Of a DNA stretch of 64,000 bases, positions 50,851 to 62,937 are shown in pieces. The notes under the pieces were generated by a model that made no database searches, was not told the origin of the DNA, and was given only the letters and a program-made list of their open reading frames with translations. Position 1 is the first letter of the stretch; every line of letters begins with the position of its first letter. Source of the stretch: Stromatinia cepivora (taxonomy: Eukaryota; Ascomycota; Leotiomycetes; Helotiales; Sclerotiniaceae); the NCBI GenBank assembly GCA_014898415.1, contig RCTD01000044.1:60355-124354 (forward strand). The letters are read 5' to 3'. Both the position numbers and the translations under genes were made by a program.

Positions 50851-53515
50851 TTTTGAATTGATTGATCTATACTAATTTTAAAATCATAGATTTTGATAAG
50901 GAATTAATATAACTTTTGATAAAATACCAAAAATCTAATTCCGATTTTAATTTATTAGTATTATTAGTATTATTATTAGTATTATAAAAATTTAAATATA
51001 AAATTGAATTGAATTAAAAATTGAATTTAAATTGAAAATTGAATTGAGAATTAAATTAAAAAATGAATTAAGAAATGAATTCAGAAATGAATTAAGAATT
51101 GAATAAAATAAGGAATTAAATATAAAATTAAAGAATTTTAAGATATATAGATTTTATAAAATTGAATTTAAATTTAATTAATATTATTAATATTATAATA
51201 AAATTTCAATGAATATAATATAAAATTTATAATTTATATTTATTAGGATTTCTTTAAGATTTTAGTATTATTTTTAATCTAATGATATTAATATTAATAT
51301 TAATACTAATTATTATTTCTAACTATTATTCCTAAGATTTTTTTGGTAATCATTACCAATAATAACCCATTTCGACAAAAAGATAATAACCCAACCAAAA
51401 AAATCATCATTTGATCATCATTCCTCTATATTTCAATTTTGAGTTTTTTGAAAATCTGAAAAAAGAATTCAATAAAGATTCAATTGAATTATAATTATTC
51501 GAAATCTAATTAAAATTATCTTTTAAATTAATTAATCTATATAAATTATATTAAAATTTGATTTTGATAAAATTGAAAAAAAATTAGGAAAATAAGAAAA
51601 TAAGAATCTTAAAAAGAAAGAATTTGATCATTACTTTTCTATATTTCAATTTTGAGTTTTTTGAAAATCTAAAAAAGAATTCAATAGAAATTCAATTGAA
51701 TTATATTTATTCGAAATCCAATTGAAATTATCTTTTGTATTGATCGATTGTTATTAATTTGAATCAATATATTTGAAAAATTCAATAAAAGTATTGATAT
51801 TTTTGATATAAAAACTTGGACTTTTTTAAAATGAAATATCAATTATATCAAAAAAAAATTGATCTTGAATTTCAATTTATTAAATCAATTATAAATTAAG
51901 AAAAAGATATTTAAAAAAGAAGAAAAAATATATTTCAGAATCCCGAAATCAGGATATTTTCTAGTTTTCAATCCCCGGTGAAATCATCATTTAATCATTA
52001 TTTCTTTATACTTCAATTTTGAGCTTTTTGAAAATCTGAAAAAAGAATTCAATAGAGATTCAATTGAATTATAATCATTCAAAATTTGATTGAAATTATC
52101 TTTTGAATTGATTGATTTGTATTAATTTTAAAATCATAAATTTTGATAAAGAATTAATATAACTTTTGATAAAATACCAAAAGTATAATTTCGATTTTAA
52201 TTTATTAGTATTATAAAAATTTAAATATAAAATTGAATTGAATTTAAATATAAAATTGAATTGAATTTAAATATAAAATTGAGTTGAATTTAAATTGAAA
52301 ATTAAATTAAGAATTAAATTAAAAAATGAATTAAGAATTGAATAAAATAAGGAATCAAATATAAAATTGAAAAATCTTAAAATATATAGATTTTATAAAA
52401 CTGAATTTAAATATAATTAATATTATTAGTATTATAATAAAATTTCAATGCATATAATATAACTTTATAATATATATTTATTAGAATTTCATAAAGATTT
52501 TAGTATTATTTAATAATATTAATAATAATAATAATAATAAAAGAATTAACCTTCCCCAAAGGGTAACTCTAAAATTCTTTTATATATGAGTGAGTATAAA
52601 TAAAATTAGTATAGGCCTTATATGGTACTAGAGTTAATTAATATTTGGGAGTCCTAATACTTTTTGATTAAAGCTTTAATATTATTAATTTAATATTAGC
52701 TTTTTATAAGCTATATATCCTTTATTTAATCCTAATAATATAAGAGATAAAGTTTAACAAATAAGGCTTTTAGGATATATTTTGGGGATTTAGAGTACTA
52801 TAATATAAGAATTCATGCTATAATTTTTTGATTAGAATTTCAATATTATATATTTTAATAATAAAATTCTAATTATTATTCCTAGGATTTTTTTGGTGGT
52901 TATTATCGATAGTGATTTATTTCGATAAGGGGATGGTGATCCAGTTAAAAAAGTCATCATTTGATCATTACTCCTTTATATTTCAATTTTGAGCTTTTTG
53001 AAAATCTGAAAAAAGAATTCAATAGAGATTCAATTGAATTATAGTTATTCGAAATCTGATTGAAATTATCTTTTAAATTGATTGATCTATATAGATTATA
53101 TAAAAATTTGATTTTAATGAGATTAAAGAAAAACTAAGAAAATAGGAAAATAAGAACCCTAAAAAGTTACCATTTGATCATTACTCCTTTACACTTCAAT
53201 TTTGAGTTTTTTGAAAATCTGAAAAAAGAATTCAATAGAAATTCAATTGAATTATATTTATTCGAAATCTAATTGAAATTATCTTTTGTATTAATCAATT
53301 ATTATTAGTTTGAATTAATATATTTAAAAGATTCAATAAAAATATTGATATTTTTGATATAAAAACTTAGACTTTTTAAAATGGAATATCAATTATATCA
53401 AAAAAAAATTGATCTTGAATTTCAATTTATTAAATCAATTATAAATTAAGAAAAAGATATTTAAAAAAGAAGAAAAAATATATTTTAGAATTCTGAAATC
53501 AGGATATTTTCTATA
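50850..53515. repeat. Repeated noncoding blocks upstream of the helicase units
   Basis: Three related block types recur. One contains TTTTGAGCTTTTTGAAAATC followed by a degenerate ATTCAATTGAATTATA palindrome (about 51430, 52020, 52990). A second has GAGTTTTTTGAAAATCT with a TATCAATTATATC end (about 51650, 53200). A third has a long run of TTAAATATAAAATTGAATTG (about 50990 and 52210). They form roughly two copies of a 1.2-1.5-kb unit. The first two block types appear again at 56600-57120, directly before the helicase reading frame. Confidence 0.65.
52537..52860. repeat. ~320-bp insert in the second upstream block
   Basis: This is absent at the equivalent place in the first block (about 51290). 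It begins with a small hairpin, AAAAGAATT...AATTCTTTT (52537-52580), around the less AT-rich sequence CCTTCCCCAAAGGGTAAC. No coding frame is seen. It could be a small nonautonomous element; no clear terminal repeats were found. Confidence 0.35.
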
Positions 53516-54330
53516 ATGTTTTAAAAATTGAAAAATATTGAAATTGAAAATCGATAATATATATATATATATTGATATAAGTATATTTCGTTGTTCAAAT
53601 AGAACAATATAAATCTGATTATATTGATACTTAAGTATTAATGGTTTTGAACATTACTAATACCAATTTAAATAAAGCTACCCCGATATATAGTGTAACA
53701 TAGCGAATCACATTATTCGGGATACAAATCAGGATTGTTTTATTATTTCAATCAAGATTGAAATTATAATAATTCTCTGTATAATATTTGATTTAAATAA
53801 TACTTCGCATTTGGATTCAAAGTATTAGTTGATTATTTGTTGTATTAATTAACAATATATTTTATTTGACAAATCCTTTGAATTAGGATTATTTTGTTAA
53901 TTTCAATTTAAAATTCAACATTATTATAATAACAATTTCAATTTAAAATTCAACACTATTACAGCAACGATCTCAATTTAAAATTCAATATCATTATAGT
54001 AACGATCTCAATTTATATATATCAAATGAATTCTTATTCAAATTGAAATCTTTTTTTCTTTAGAATTATATTCTATATTCAATTATCTTCAAATCTTTCA
54101 AATCTTTTAAATCCTTTAACATCTTTCAAATTTTATATTATATTATTCTTTTGAATTAATATTATTAAAAATAACTAATTATCAAATCTCCTTTTCTTTT
54201 TTCAATTCTTTTGAATTTGATATTAATGAATTATTTAATGATTTTCGAAATTCTAAGGATTTCGAAGCCAAATTGGCTTTTTAAGAAATTGATGAAATAT
54301 CATTTCTTTCTTATTATTCAGTATTTCAAT

Positions 54331-54639
54331 AAAATTATAAAGAATTGAAATATTGAAAGATTAATATTGAAAGAGTATATTAAAAGATTATATATTAAAG
54401 AATTAATATAAAAAAATTATATATTTTATATTGAAAAATTATTTATTGAAAAATTATATATTTTATATTAAAAGAATAATTTTTATTGAAAGATTATTTA
54501 TTGAAAGATTATTTATTGAAAGATTATTTATTGAAAGATTATTCATTGAAAGATTATACATTGAAAAATTATATATTTTATATTAAAAGAATAATATTAA
54601 AGATTAATATTAAAAGATTATATGTTGAAAAATTATATA
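54331..54639. repeat. Short tandem repeat tail (ATTTATTGAAAG)n, left unit
   Basis: Variations of TTTATTGAAAGATTA and TATATTGAAAGATTA are repeated here. The open frame with repeated KDYLL peptides is a by-product of this repeat. Confidence 0.75.
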
Positions 54640-54700
54640 ATGTGGTTTATCACCAGGTCGCCAATATCATCGGGTCGCCACTTTTTATACTATTCAATCA
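54640..54700 (+). repeat. Left terminal inverted repeat of the pogo-type element
   Basis: About 60 bp. It includes two GGGTCGCCA-like motifs (GGTCGCCAATATCATCGGGT), mirrored at the right end. Confidence 0.88.
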
Positions 54701-54736
54701 CCTCAATTTCAATATACAATATTTCAACGAATTATT

Positions 54737-56385
54737 ATGGAAATATTATCAAAAGAAGCCCGAATCATCTTAGCTATTGAAGCTATTCGTAAATCTAAAA
54801 ATCTATCAATTACTAAAACTGTAAAACTTTATATAATACCTTAATCTATATTATACAATAGAATCAATAGTCGAAACAATCAAATGGAGATTTGAACGAA
54901 TAGTTATAAAATTATAGAATTAGAAGAAGAAATGATTGTTCAATATATACTCGATATAAATTCAAAAGGATTTCTATCTAAATTGAAGAATATAGAAGAT
55001 ATAATGAATTATATTCTTGAATCGAGGGGTGCGAAATACATTGGAAAGTTTTGAATACATCGATTCATAAAACATCGAATCGAATTAAAAATATATTTTA
55101 ATTGTATTTATGATTTTCAAAAAACTCTCTACAAAAATTTTAAGTTCATTGAAAAGTAGTTTCGATTGATTATGAATATATAAACGAAATACAGCATTTT
55201 GGATAGCGATTTCTATAATTTCGACGAAACAAGCTTTATAATAGGGATTATATATATAGTAATGATTGTTATTAGTACCAAGAGATATAATAGAAATAAA
55301 TCAGTACAATTAAAAAATCGAGAATGAATTATAATAATAATATATAGAAATAAAGAGAATGAAACTATTCCTCTATTTCTAATAATTCAAGGATAAGTTT
55401 ATCTTTCTAATTCGTATACCGAAATAAATCTTTCTGTAGAATGGATTATTAAATCTATATTTAATGAATAGATAAATAATAAGATAGATTTAAAATAATT
55501 GAAATACTTCGACAAATACATTAAGAATCGAAAAAAGGACAAATATCGAATATTGGTGTTAGATGGATATGAAAATTATGAATCAATAGTTTTTCAAATA
55601 TATTACAAAAAAAACAATATTATATATTTACGTTTATTACTATATTCAAATCATTTAATTTAGTTATTTGATATTAACTATTTTGGTAATCTGAAACATT
55701 CATATAATGATCAAATTAATGGATTTATTAAAGCATATATCAAGTATATTTCGAAGGTTGAATTCTTTATAACTTTTAAAGTTGTATATAAAAAATCAAT
55801 TACTTTTTAGAATATAAAAGTAAAATTTCGAGGAACAGATTTAATTCTATTTAATCTTGAAATTATACTTTCGAAATTAGATATTCGAATTTGCATATCT
55901 ACCCCCCCCTTTTTCGATCTAGATCAATAGATTTCTCAAATCCCTTATAATTCAACAGAAGCTTTTTCTTAATCAATATTAATTAAATTTCGAATAATTT
56001 GTTATTAATCAAGCTTTTCTATATTTATATTCAAAACTGTATTAGCTTTAACTAAAAATATAAAGAGATTAGTTTATAAGAATATATTTTTAAATATAAA
56101 GAATTATATATTTTGAATAGTAAATAAGGTATTAAGTAAATATCGATATACGAAAAAAATTCAATTATATCAAGAAAGAATATTTATTGAATAAAAAATT
56201 CTTGATATATTATTTCAGCAAGAGATTGATATTCAAATTCAATATAATAAATATCAAAAAGGGGGGAATTCTAATAGGAAAGTATTTTTTAATTGATACT
56301 GTAGTAAATGTGGAAAAACAAAATATAATACAAGAACTTGTCAAAACAATATAATAGATCCTAAATTGTTAGATTCTTAATAGTT
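54737..56385 (+). pseudogene. pogo/Fot1-type DDE transposase, degenerate
   Basis: The frame starts with Met at 54737. The N-terminal helix-turn-helix text is ARIILAIEAIRKSKNLSITK. In the catalytic part, FYNFDETSF (about 55211-55237) carries the first Asp. RILVLDGYENYESIVFQ (about 55549-55600) carries the second, with H-to-Y changes. LFDINYFGNLKHSYNDQING near 55670-55725 is the pogo 'QPLDV..F..LK..Y' block with Gln changed to a stop. The C-terminus keeps a zinc-knuckle motif, C-S-K-C-G-K-T-K-Y-N-T-R-T-C (56300-56341), the form seen in fungal Fot1-type proteins. At least ten stops interrupt. A run of eight C near 55900 may add a frame change. Confidence 0.8.
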
Positions 56386-56429
56386 TTAATCAATTGATTC
56401 AATTGTTGTTGAATAATATAGATTTAAAA

Positions 56430-56490
56430 TGGTTGAATAATATAAAAAGTGGTGACCCAGTGATATTGGCGACCCAATGATAAACCACAT
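56430..56490 (-). repeat. Right terminal inverted repeat of the pogo-type element
   Basis: Reads inward as ATGTGGTTTATCATTGGGTC and continues to pair with the left end through TTTTTATA.TATTCAA. Confidence 0.88.
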
Positions 56491-56492
56491 TA

Positions 56493-57717
56493 ACTCTAAC
56501 TATTATTCCTAGGATTTTTTTGGTGGTCATTACCAATGATGATCTATTTCGACAAAGGGATAATGATCCAGCCAAAAAAGTCACTATTTAATCACCACTC
56601 TTTTATACTTCAATTTTGAGCTTTTTGAAAATCTGAAAAAAGAATTCAATAAAGATTCAATTGAATTATAATTATTCGAAATCTAATTGAAATTATCTTT
56701 TAAATTGATTGATCTATATAAATTATATAAAAATTTGATTTTGATAAAATTAAAGAAAAATTAGGAAAATAGGAAAATAAGAACCCTAAAAAGTTATCAT
56801 TTGATTATTACTCCTTTACACTTCAATTTTAAGTTTTTTGAAAATCTAAAAAAAGAATTCAATAAAAATTCAATTAAATTATATTTATTCGAAATCTGAT
56901 TGAAATTATCTTTTGTATTAATCGATTATTATTAATTTGAATTAATATATTTGAAAAGTTCAATAAAAGCATTAATATTTTTGATATAAAAACTTAGACT
57001 TTTTTAAAATGGAATATCAATCATATTAAAAAAAAATTGATCTTGAATTTCAATTTATTAAATCAATTATAAATTAAGAAAAAGATATTTAAAAAAAAAG
57101 AAAAAATATATTTCAGAATCCCGAAATCAGGATATTTTCTATAGTGTTTTAAAAATTGAAAAATATTGAAATTGAAAATCGATGATATATATATATATAT
57201 TGATATAAGTATATTTCGTTATTCAAATAGAATAATATAGATTTGATTATATTGATATCTAAGTATTAATAATTTTGAGTATTACTAATGCTGGTTTAAG
57301 TAAAACTGCTTCGATATATAGTGTAATATAGTGAATTATATTATTTGGGATACAGATCAGGGTTGCTTTATTATTTCAATCAAGATTGAAATTATAATAA
57401 TTCTTTATATGATATTTGATTCAAATAGTATTTCGTATTTGAATTCAAAGTATTAATTGATCATTTATTGTATTAATCAATAATACACTTTATTTAACAA
57501 ACCCTTTGAATCAAAATCATTTTATTAATTTCAATTTAAAATTCAATATTATTATAACAATAATCTCAATTTATATATATCAAATAAATTCCTATTCAAA
57601 TTGAAATCTTTTTTTCTTTAAAATTATATTTTATATTCAATTATCTTCAAATCTTTCAAATCCTTCAAAATCTTTCAAATCTTATATTATATTATTCTTT
57701 CGAATCAATATTATTAA
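56493..57717 (+). repeat. 5' region of the right helicase unit
   Basis: Upstream blocks (56500-57130) are followed by a region (57135-57717) shared with 53516-54165. This includes an alternating AT run (57185-57202) and a small stem CTTCGATATATAG...TTTGGG near 57308-57352. Presumably it contains the promoter of the helicase-type gene, but no defined site is visible. Confidence 0.55.
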
Positions 57718-60700
57718 AAATGGCTAACTATCAAATCTCTCTTTCCCTTTTCAATTCTTTTGAATTTGATACTAATGAATTATTTAATGATTTTCGAAAC
57801 TCTGGGGATTTCAAAGCCAAATTGGCTTTTCAAGAAATTGATGAAATATCATTTCTTTTTTATTATTCAGTATTTCAATTTATTCTTTGTAATATCTATC
57901 AAATTTGTATTCAAAATTTTAAAAATTATTTATAAGATAAATATCTTTTCGATTTAATCTCTATTTATAAAAAAAAAGTGATTCAAAAAATTTGTGATAT
58001 ATATAATTCTTTAAATATTAAATCAATTGATCAAAATCTTCATTTAATTCATTTATTCAAATCCGAATTTTCTTTAATTTCCTTTTTTGAATTATCTATC
58101 AAATCCTTATTTTAGTATTCTTTTTGTAATATAATAAAATCTAATTTAAAAAATCTCAAAAAATATATTAATTCTAATTATAAAGATCTTTTTTTGGATT
58201 TATATCTCAATCTTATTCAAAATATTTCGGGATAAGAATTATTATTAAATCGTTTCTTTTTTGAAGTTCAAATGAAGGAAAAGTATTATTCTAATGAAAA
58301 TTCTAATTTGATTCAAAATGATATTATTAAAGTAAATAATGATTTATTATTATCTTCTTTTTTTAATTTGAATTTAATTAAAAAGAATTGAAAGAATAAT
58401 TTTGATTTTAAATTAAAGAATATTAAAAAGAAGATTGATTCTATTAAAGTTGATAAAGAAAATTTTATTTCATTTTAAGAATGTATTAGATATATCAAAT
58501 ATATTCAAAAGTTTGATATTGAAGATTTGAAATTATATTCTAATTTTCATATTGTTTTTTTCAAATCATATAACCCAATCTATTTTTAAAATAATCCTTT
58601 CTAATTTAGAAATCTTATTATATTTGAGTTTAGAAAAAGTAGTATTTCTAAATAAATTTCATTTAAATATTCTAAATAGTTTTGAAAAAGATAAGATTAG
58701 AAATAAAGATTTCAAATTCTTTTACAATTTTAATAATTGTAATAAATATTTTGTTTTTTTTAAAACCTTTTTTAATTTCATTTTGTATACCTTTCATTTT
58801 CATTCTATTAAATTCTATTCTGATTTTAAAGATTTGAAAACTAAAATAAAGGATTTATTTAAAAAAGCTATCTTTTTCAATGAAATTTTAGATTCTGAAA
58901 AGATTTTAGAATTTATTATTAAAAACAATAAAAAGTTTTTTATTAAAAAAGCAAATAAAATTAAATTTATTAGTTTGAAATTAAATCAGGAAGATAATGA
59001 TTCAGTTGCTTTTGAAAATTCAAGTGATTCTGAGGAATCTAATTCAGATGATTTAAATGATTTAGATGAATTAGACGAATTGAATGATTCTGATGATTCG
59101 AATAATTCAAATGGATCATTTAATTCATCTAATTCATCTAAATCATTTAAATCATCTGAATTAGATTCATTGGGATTGAATTCTAATTCTATCATTGAAA
59201 ATTTTGTTGAGATTAATGATTCAGATAATAAATTATTGATTGAAATAAGAGATTTAATTTTGGATATTATAATTATTTATTTTAAATAGAAAACTAATTT
59301 AAATATCTTTGATAGTCCTATTAATTGCTTCTTCGCTTATCAATTTATTCGAAATAATAATTTCATTAAAGATATTCTTCAATTATCCCAATATTATTCC
59401 TAATTTATTTATTATAATTAATTATACATTATTGAATATTCTATTCGATAATTGATTCTTTCTTCTATTTATAATCTGAATTCGATTTTAGTTCAATTTA
59501 TGATTAGTTACTTTCAGAATCATAATCAAAATGTTTTAACCGAAATTCTTTTGTATCATAATTATGCTTTTAAAGTAAATAAAGAATTATTTAATGAAAG
59601 TTTTATTATTATTAATTCTAATTATATAAATATACTTTCTTATAAAGATATTATTATTAATATAAATGATTTAAAGAAGTTATTTAAATCGATTTTAAAT
59701 TCTATTTATTCTTTCTTTAATAAATCAATTCTATTGAATATTGATTTAAAAGAATTTTTATATATTAAATTAAAAGATTTTAGTAAATTCGAAAATCATA
59801 AAGATAAAACTTCTTTTAAATCTTTCAAAGATTTTTATCCAAATGTTAAATCAAATAATGAATTTCTAATCAATAAAGTAATTGAAATTGAAAAATTACA
59901 AAATCAATTCTTTATAATTTCGAATAATAATTTGAAATTGAATAAATCGAATTATAAGGATTACTTGAAGAATATTTTAAAATTCAAAAAGATATTTTTA
60001 TTATTAATTCATTTAATTAATAGTTTATTTTCAAAAGGTATTGAATTATATATATTAAGATATCAGAATTCGAATAAAGATTAAAAAGAACTATTTTTAG
60101 ATATTGGTAATTCTTTATTTATTACTAATATCTTTATTGATAAATCAAGATTTCGTATAGAATTTTATACCTCTAAACTTAAATACCTTTCTATATCAAT
60201 TTCTAATATTTTATTAAAATATATTATTTGTATTGATCCTTTTATAAAACTTTAAATATTATTAATTCCAAATTCGATTTCAATTTAATGAATCTTTATT
60301 TAGGGTATTTCAATTAGTGTTCTTTTGTTTCTTTAGATCTAGTATATTTTTTCAAAAATATTTTTAATCAATATTAGATCTTAATTTGAATCTTCAAAAA
60401 TATAAATAAATAATTGTAGGAATTATAAGAGAATTTATAAAAGAAAGGATTAATTTAAATGATTTAATTTTTGAAAATGATTTGATTCAAATTAGTGTAT
60501 ATCAAATTCAGAATAGTTTAATAAAGTATAATTCCGAAATCGATTTTATGTATTATGGGTGTTTTATAATTATATTTAAAAATATCCCTTTAAATAAACA
60601 GAATAAATATTTAGAATTAAATTTACATTTTCATGAATTTTTTGGATTGAGAGATTATATAATTGAATTGAATCCTTTTGTTAATAATATAAATATTAAA

Positions 60701-62639
60701 AATCAAATGATATTGAAAAAAAAGGATTCAAAGTTAAATAATTTATTAATAAAATATAGTAAAGAATCTAATTTTTATAATCCTTGTAAATATTATCGAA
60801 AGAATAGTTCTATTAATGAAAATTCGAATAAAATGATTAAAAAGCTAAAAGTTTCAGAATTTCAATTATTCTTTAATATTATTTTTTCTAATTCTATTTT
60901 AAATTAATTATTGAAAGAATTTTTAAATAATTCAATTGCCTTTTTTCGTATCCCAGAGCAAAAGATTTTAATAAAAAATATATTATTGAAAGTTCCTTAT
61001 ATTTAAAGGTTTTGCCTACAAATAATAGTAAATCTTTAAGTTATTTATTAATTAGTACTTTGATTATTTCAAAAATCATTATAATGATTATCTCTTTGAT
61101 TACTTTAAAAACTGATATTTTTAATAAAGCCAAAAGCTTTAATATTCTTTGTTTTATTTGAAAAGAAAAACGAGAGTTTAAAAATCTTATTTTAATTAGT
61201 ATTGAATCAATTATTAAAGAAAACTTTGTAATAAAATTGATTGAATTAATTGATCAAAAGAAGATCGATTGATTTATAATTGATAAGTATCATTTGTTGA
61301 TTACTAATTCTAATTATCGAAATATTATATTTCGTTTTCGATTTTTTTATTGAATAAATATCAATTTGTTTTTTTAACTAATACTTTGCCTTTTTCTATT
61401 GAAAAGTAATTAATGAATTATTTATCTTTGAAGAATATTTCAATTATAAGAGTATTTAGTATTCGAAATAATATTGTTTATAAAATTAGGATCTTTGATT
61501 TATTCAATATAGAAAAGTAATTTGCTGAAATTCAAATTTATATTGAAAATTTCAAATCTATATCATTTTTAAATGATAAAAATAAGATTATTATATTTTG
61601 TCCTTCTAAAAAAATATAATTTCTTTATCGAGTTTCTTGAATTTTTCTTTTTATTATTTTGATTTAGATTTAAAAAAGCAAAATCGTATTTTAAAGAATT
61701 TCTTTATTGTTTTTGATGAATTTAATCGAATTATTGTTAGTATATTTAATTTAAAAAAAGGAATTGATTATTTTAATATACATTTAGTTATTTATTTTAA
61801 ATTTTGTTAGTCTTTTATTGGTTTTTTATAGGGTTTTAGTAAAAAGGGAAGAGATTTAAGATTTAATAAATCTAAAGAGAATGATAAAACTGGTAATATT
61901 AATTCAGATCGAATTGAATTACATTAATATTTAAGGGAATCTCTATATAGATATAAAGTTATCGATTTATATTTAGATAATAATATTATTAATGAATATT
62001 TACCTTTTTAAAGATATATGATTTGTGTACAAAGAAAGAGGAACTAGTGAATATACAAATTCATTATATAAGAACTTAGAGAATTCAACGAAATAAGAAA
62101 AGAGAGTTTATTTACACAACAATAATTGATTTATATTTAAATAAGTATTGGATTTATAGTATAATTTAATTGTATGATTTGGATGAATCTTTTTAAATTG
62201 GTAATTATAAATTTAATGATTATTTTAATTGGAATAATTATTTAAATGATTATTTTATAAAAAAAAGATGAAAGATTTCAATAATTTCAATATTCTATTA
62301 GTTCCAAATAATTGTTATTTTAAATACTTATTTTTTATTCATTTTTGTTTTATTTCTAAACAAACTTTTAATAAAGAAAAATATATTTTTCTTAAATTTT
62401 ATATGATTTTTCTTTTTGATTTTATTTGGAATACAAGACAACAAATTCAAGATTTCATTTTCAAAGATTCTTCGAATGAATTTTTTAAATCTCTTTTTTA
62501 TATTGAAATTATCAATAATCGAATTACTTTTTATAAGAAGTTTCTTAGTAAGATTTATATCGACGAAATTGATACAGATTCTATATATGGATTTTATTTT
62601 CTTTTTAGGAATTTTGGTGATTCTATTTCTTCTCAATGA
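57718..62639 (+). pseudogene. RecQ-type helicase, telomere-linked-helicase-like, degenerate
   Basis: It begins MANYQISLSLFNSFEFDTN at 57720 and runs to about 62639, roughly 1640 codons with many stops. The C-terminal third has the helicase motifs in order. Motif I is V-L-P-T-N-N-S-K-S-L (61009-61038), a GSGKS with both Gly changed. Motif Ia is SLITLKTD near 61105. Motif II is D-K-Y-H (61282-61293), from DECH. Motif III is LTNTLP (61374-61391). Motif IV is IIIFCPSKK near 61590. Motifs V and VI are GIDYFNIHLVIYF and GFSKKGRD (61766-61856), matching RecQ 'QGSGRAGRD'. The N-terminal two thirds are unrecognised and contain an acidic Ser/Asp-rich segment (59000-59170). Large RecQ helicases of this design occur in fungal subtelomeres. 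That identity is inference; the helicase fold is clear. Confidence 0.75.
59035..59168. repeat. 54-bp inverted repeat within the helicase reading frame
   Basis: The left arm 59035-59088 and right arm 59115-59168 are complementary with only two mismatches, around a 26-base spacer. In sense they encode SNSDDLNDLDELDELND and SFNSSNSSKSFKSSELDS. Read antisense, the same two peptides appear again. Both mismatches are transitions, as RIP would cause. Confidence 0.85.
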
Positions 62640-62937
62640 TTTTCTTTCTTTTTGTTCTATCAATTTCCAATATCATATATCATATATTATTTTAAATTTT
62701 TAATATTTTTAATAATAAAATTGAAATGCAAAGATTGAAAGGTTTTATTATTGTAAGAATATAATTTATTGATATTATTATTCTTAATATAAAAACCGAT
62801 ATTTTTTAGTATAGCTTTTATTTTAATAAAGAATGAATTATTATTATTTTATTTTAGAATATTGTTTTGTAAATATAAATGTGAATGAATATAGTAAATA
62901 AATAAGATTTTTATAGATTGATATTTTAATATTATAA
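62640..62937. other. 3' flank of the helicase pseudogene
   Basis: AT-rich sequence after the last supported codons. No further domain is seen. The overlapping open frames at 62328-62703 are other-frame readings. Confidence 0.4.

Larger units (their letters stand above)
54640..56490 (+). mobile_element. pogo/Fot1-type DNA transposon (1851 bp)
   Basis: The ends are near-perfect inverted repeats: ATGTGGTTTATCACCAGG... on the left, and the complement of ATGTGGTTTATCATTGGG... on the right. Similarity extends for about 60 bp. The TA dinucleotide is duplicated at both ends (54638-54639 and 56491-56492), as is usual for the Tc1/mariner/pogo superfamily. Inside is one degenerate transposase. Length fits Fot1-like elements (about 1.9 kb). 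Confidence 0.9.
52880..56492 (+). repeat. Left helicase unit: internally deleted copy, split by a DNA transposon
   Basis: 52880-54330 aligns with 56500-57879, covering upstream blocks, promoter region and the first ~55 codons of the helicase-type gene. At 54330 it jumps to sequence equivalent to 62938 onward, the 3' tail. About 5.06 kb of coding sequence is missing. The tail at 54331-54639 is interrupted by the pogo-type element at 54640. A 35-bp repeat (TCAATTTAAAATTCAACA...) is present about three times at 53897-54010 but about once in the right unit. Confidence 0.7.

Noticed and set aside
54486..54773. A 95-codon protein with KDYLL repeats
   Set aside because: The repeats come from a simple DNA repeat and the frame then runs across the boundary of the pogo-type element, so it is not one gene.
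58986..59195. Antisense acidic protein in the helicase gene
   Set aside because: It mirrors the sense protein because of the 54-bp inverted repeat; no independent support.
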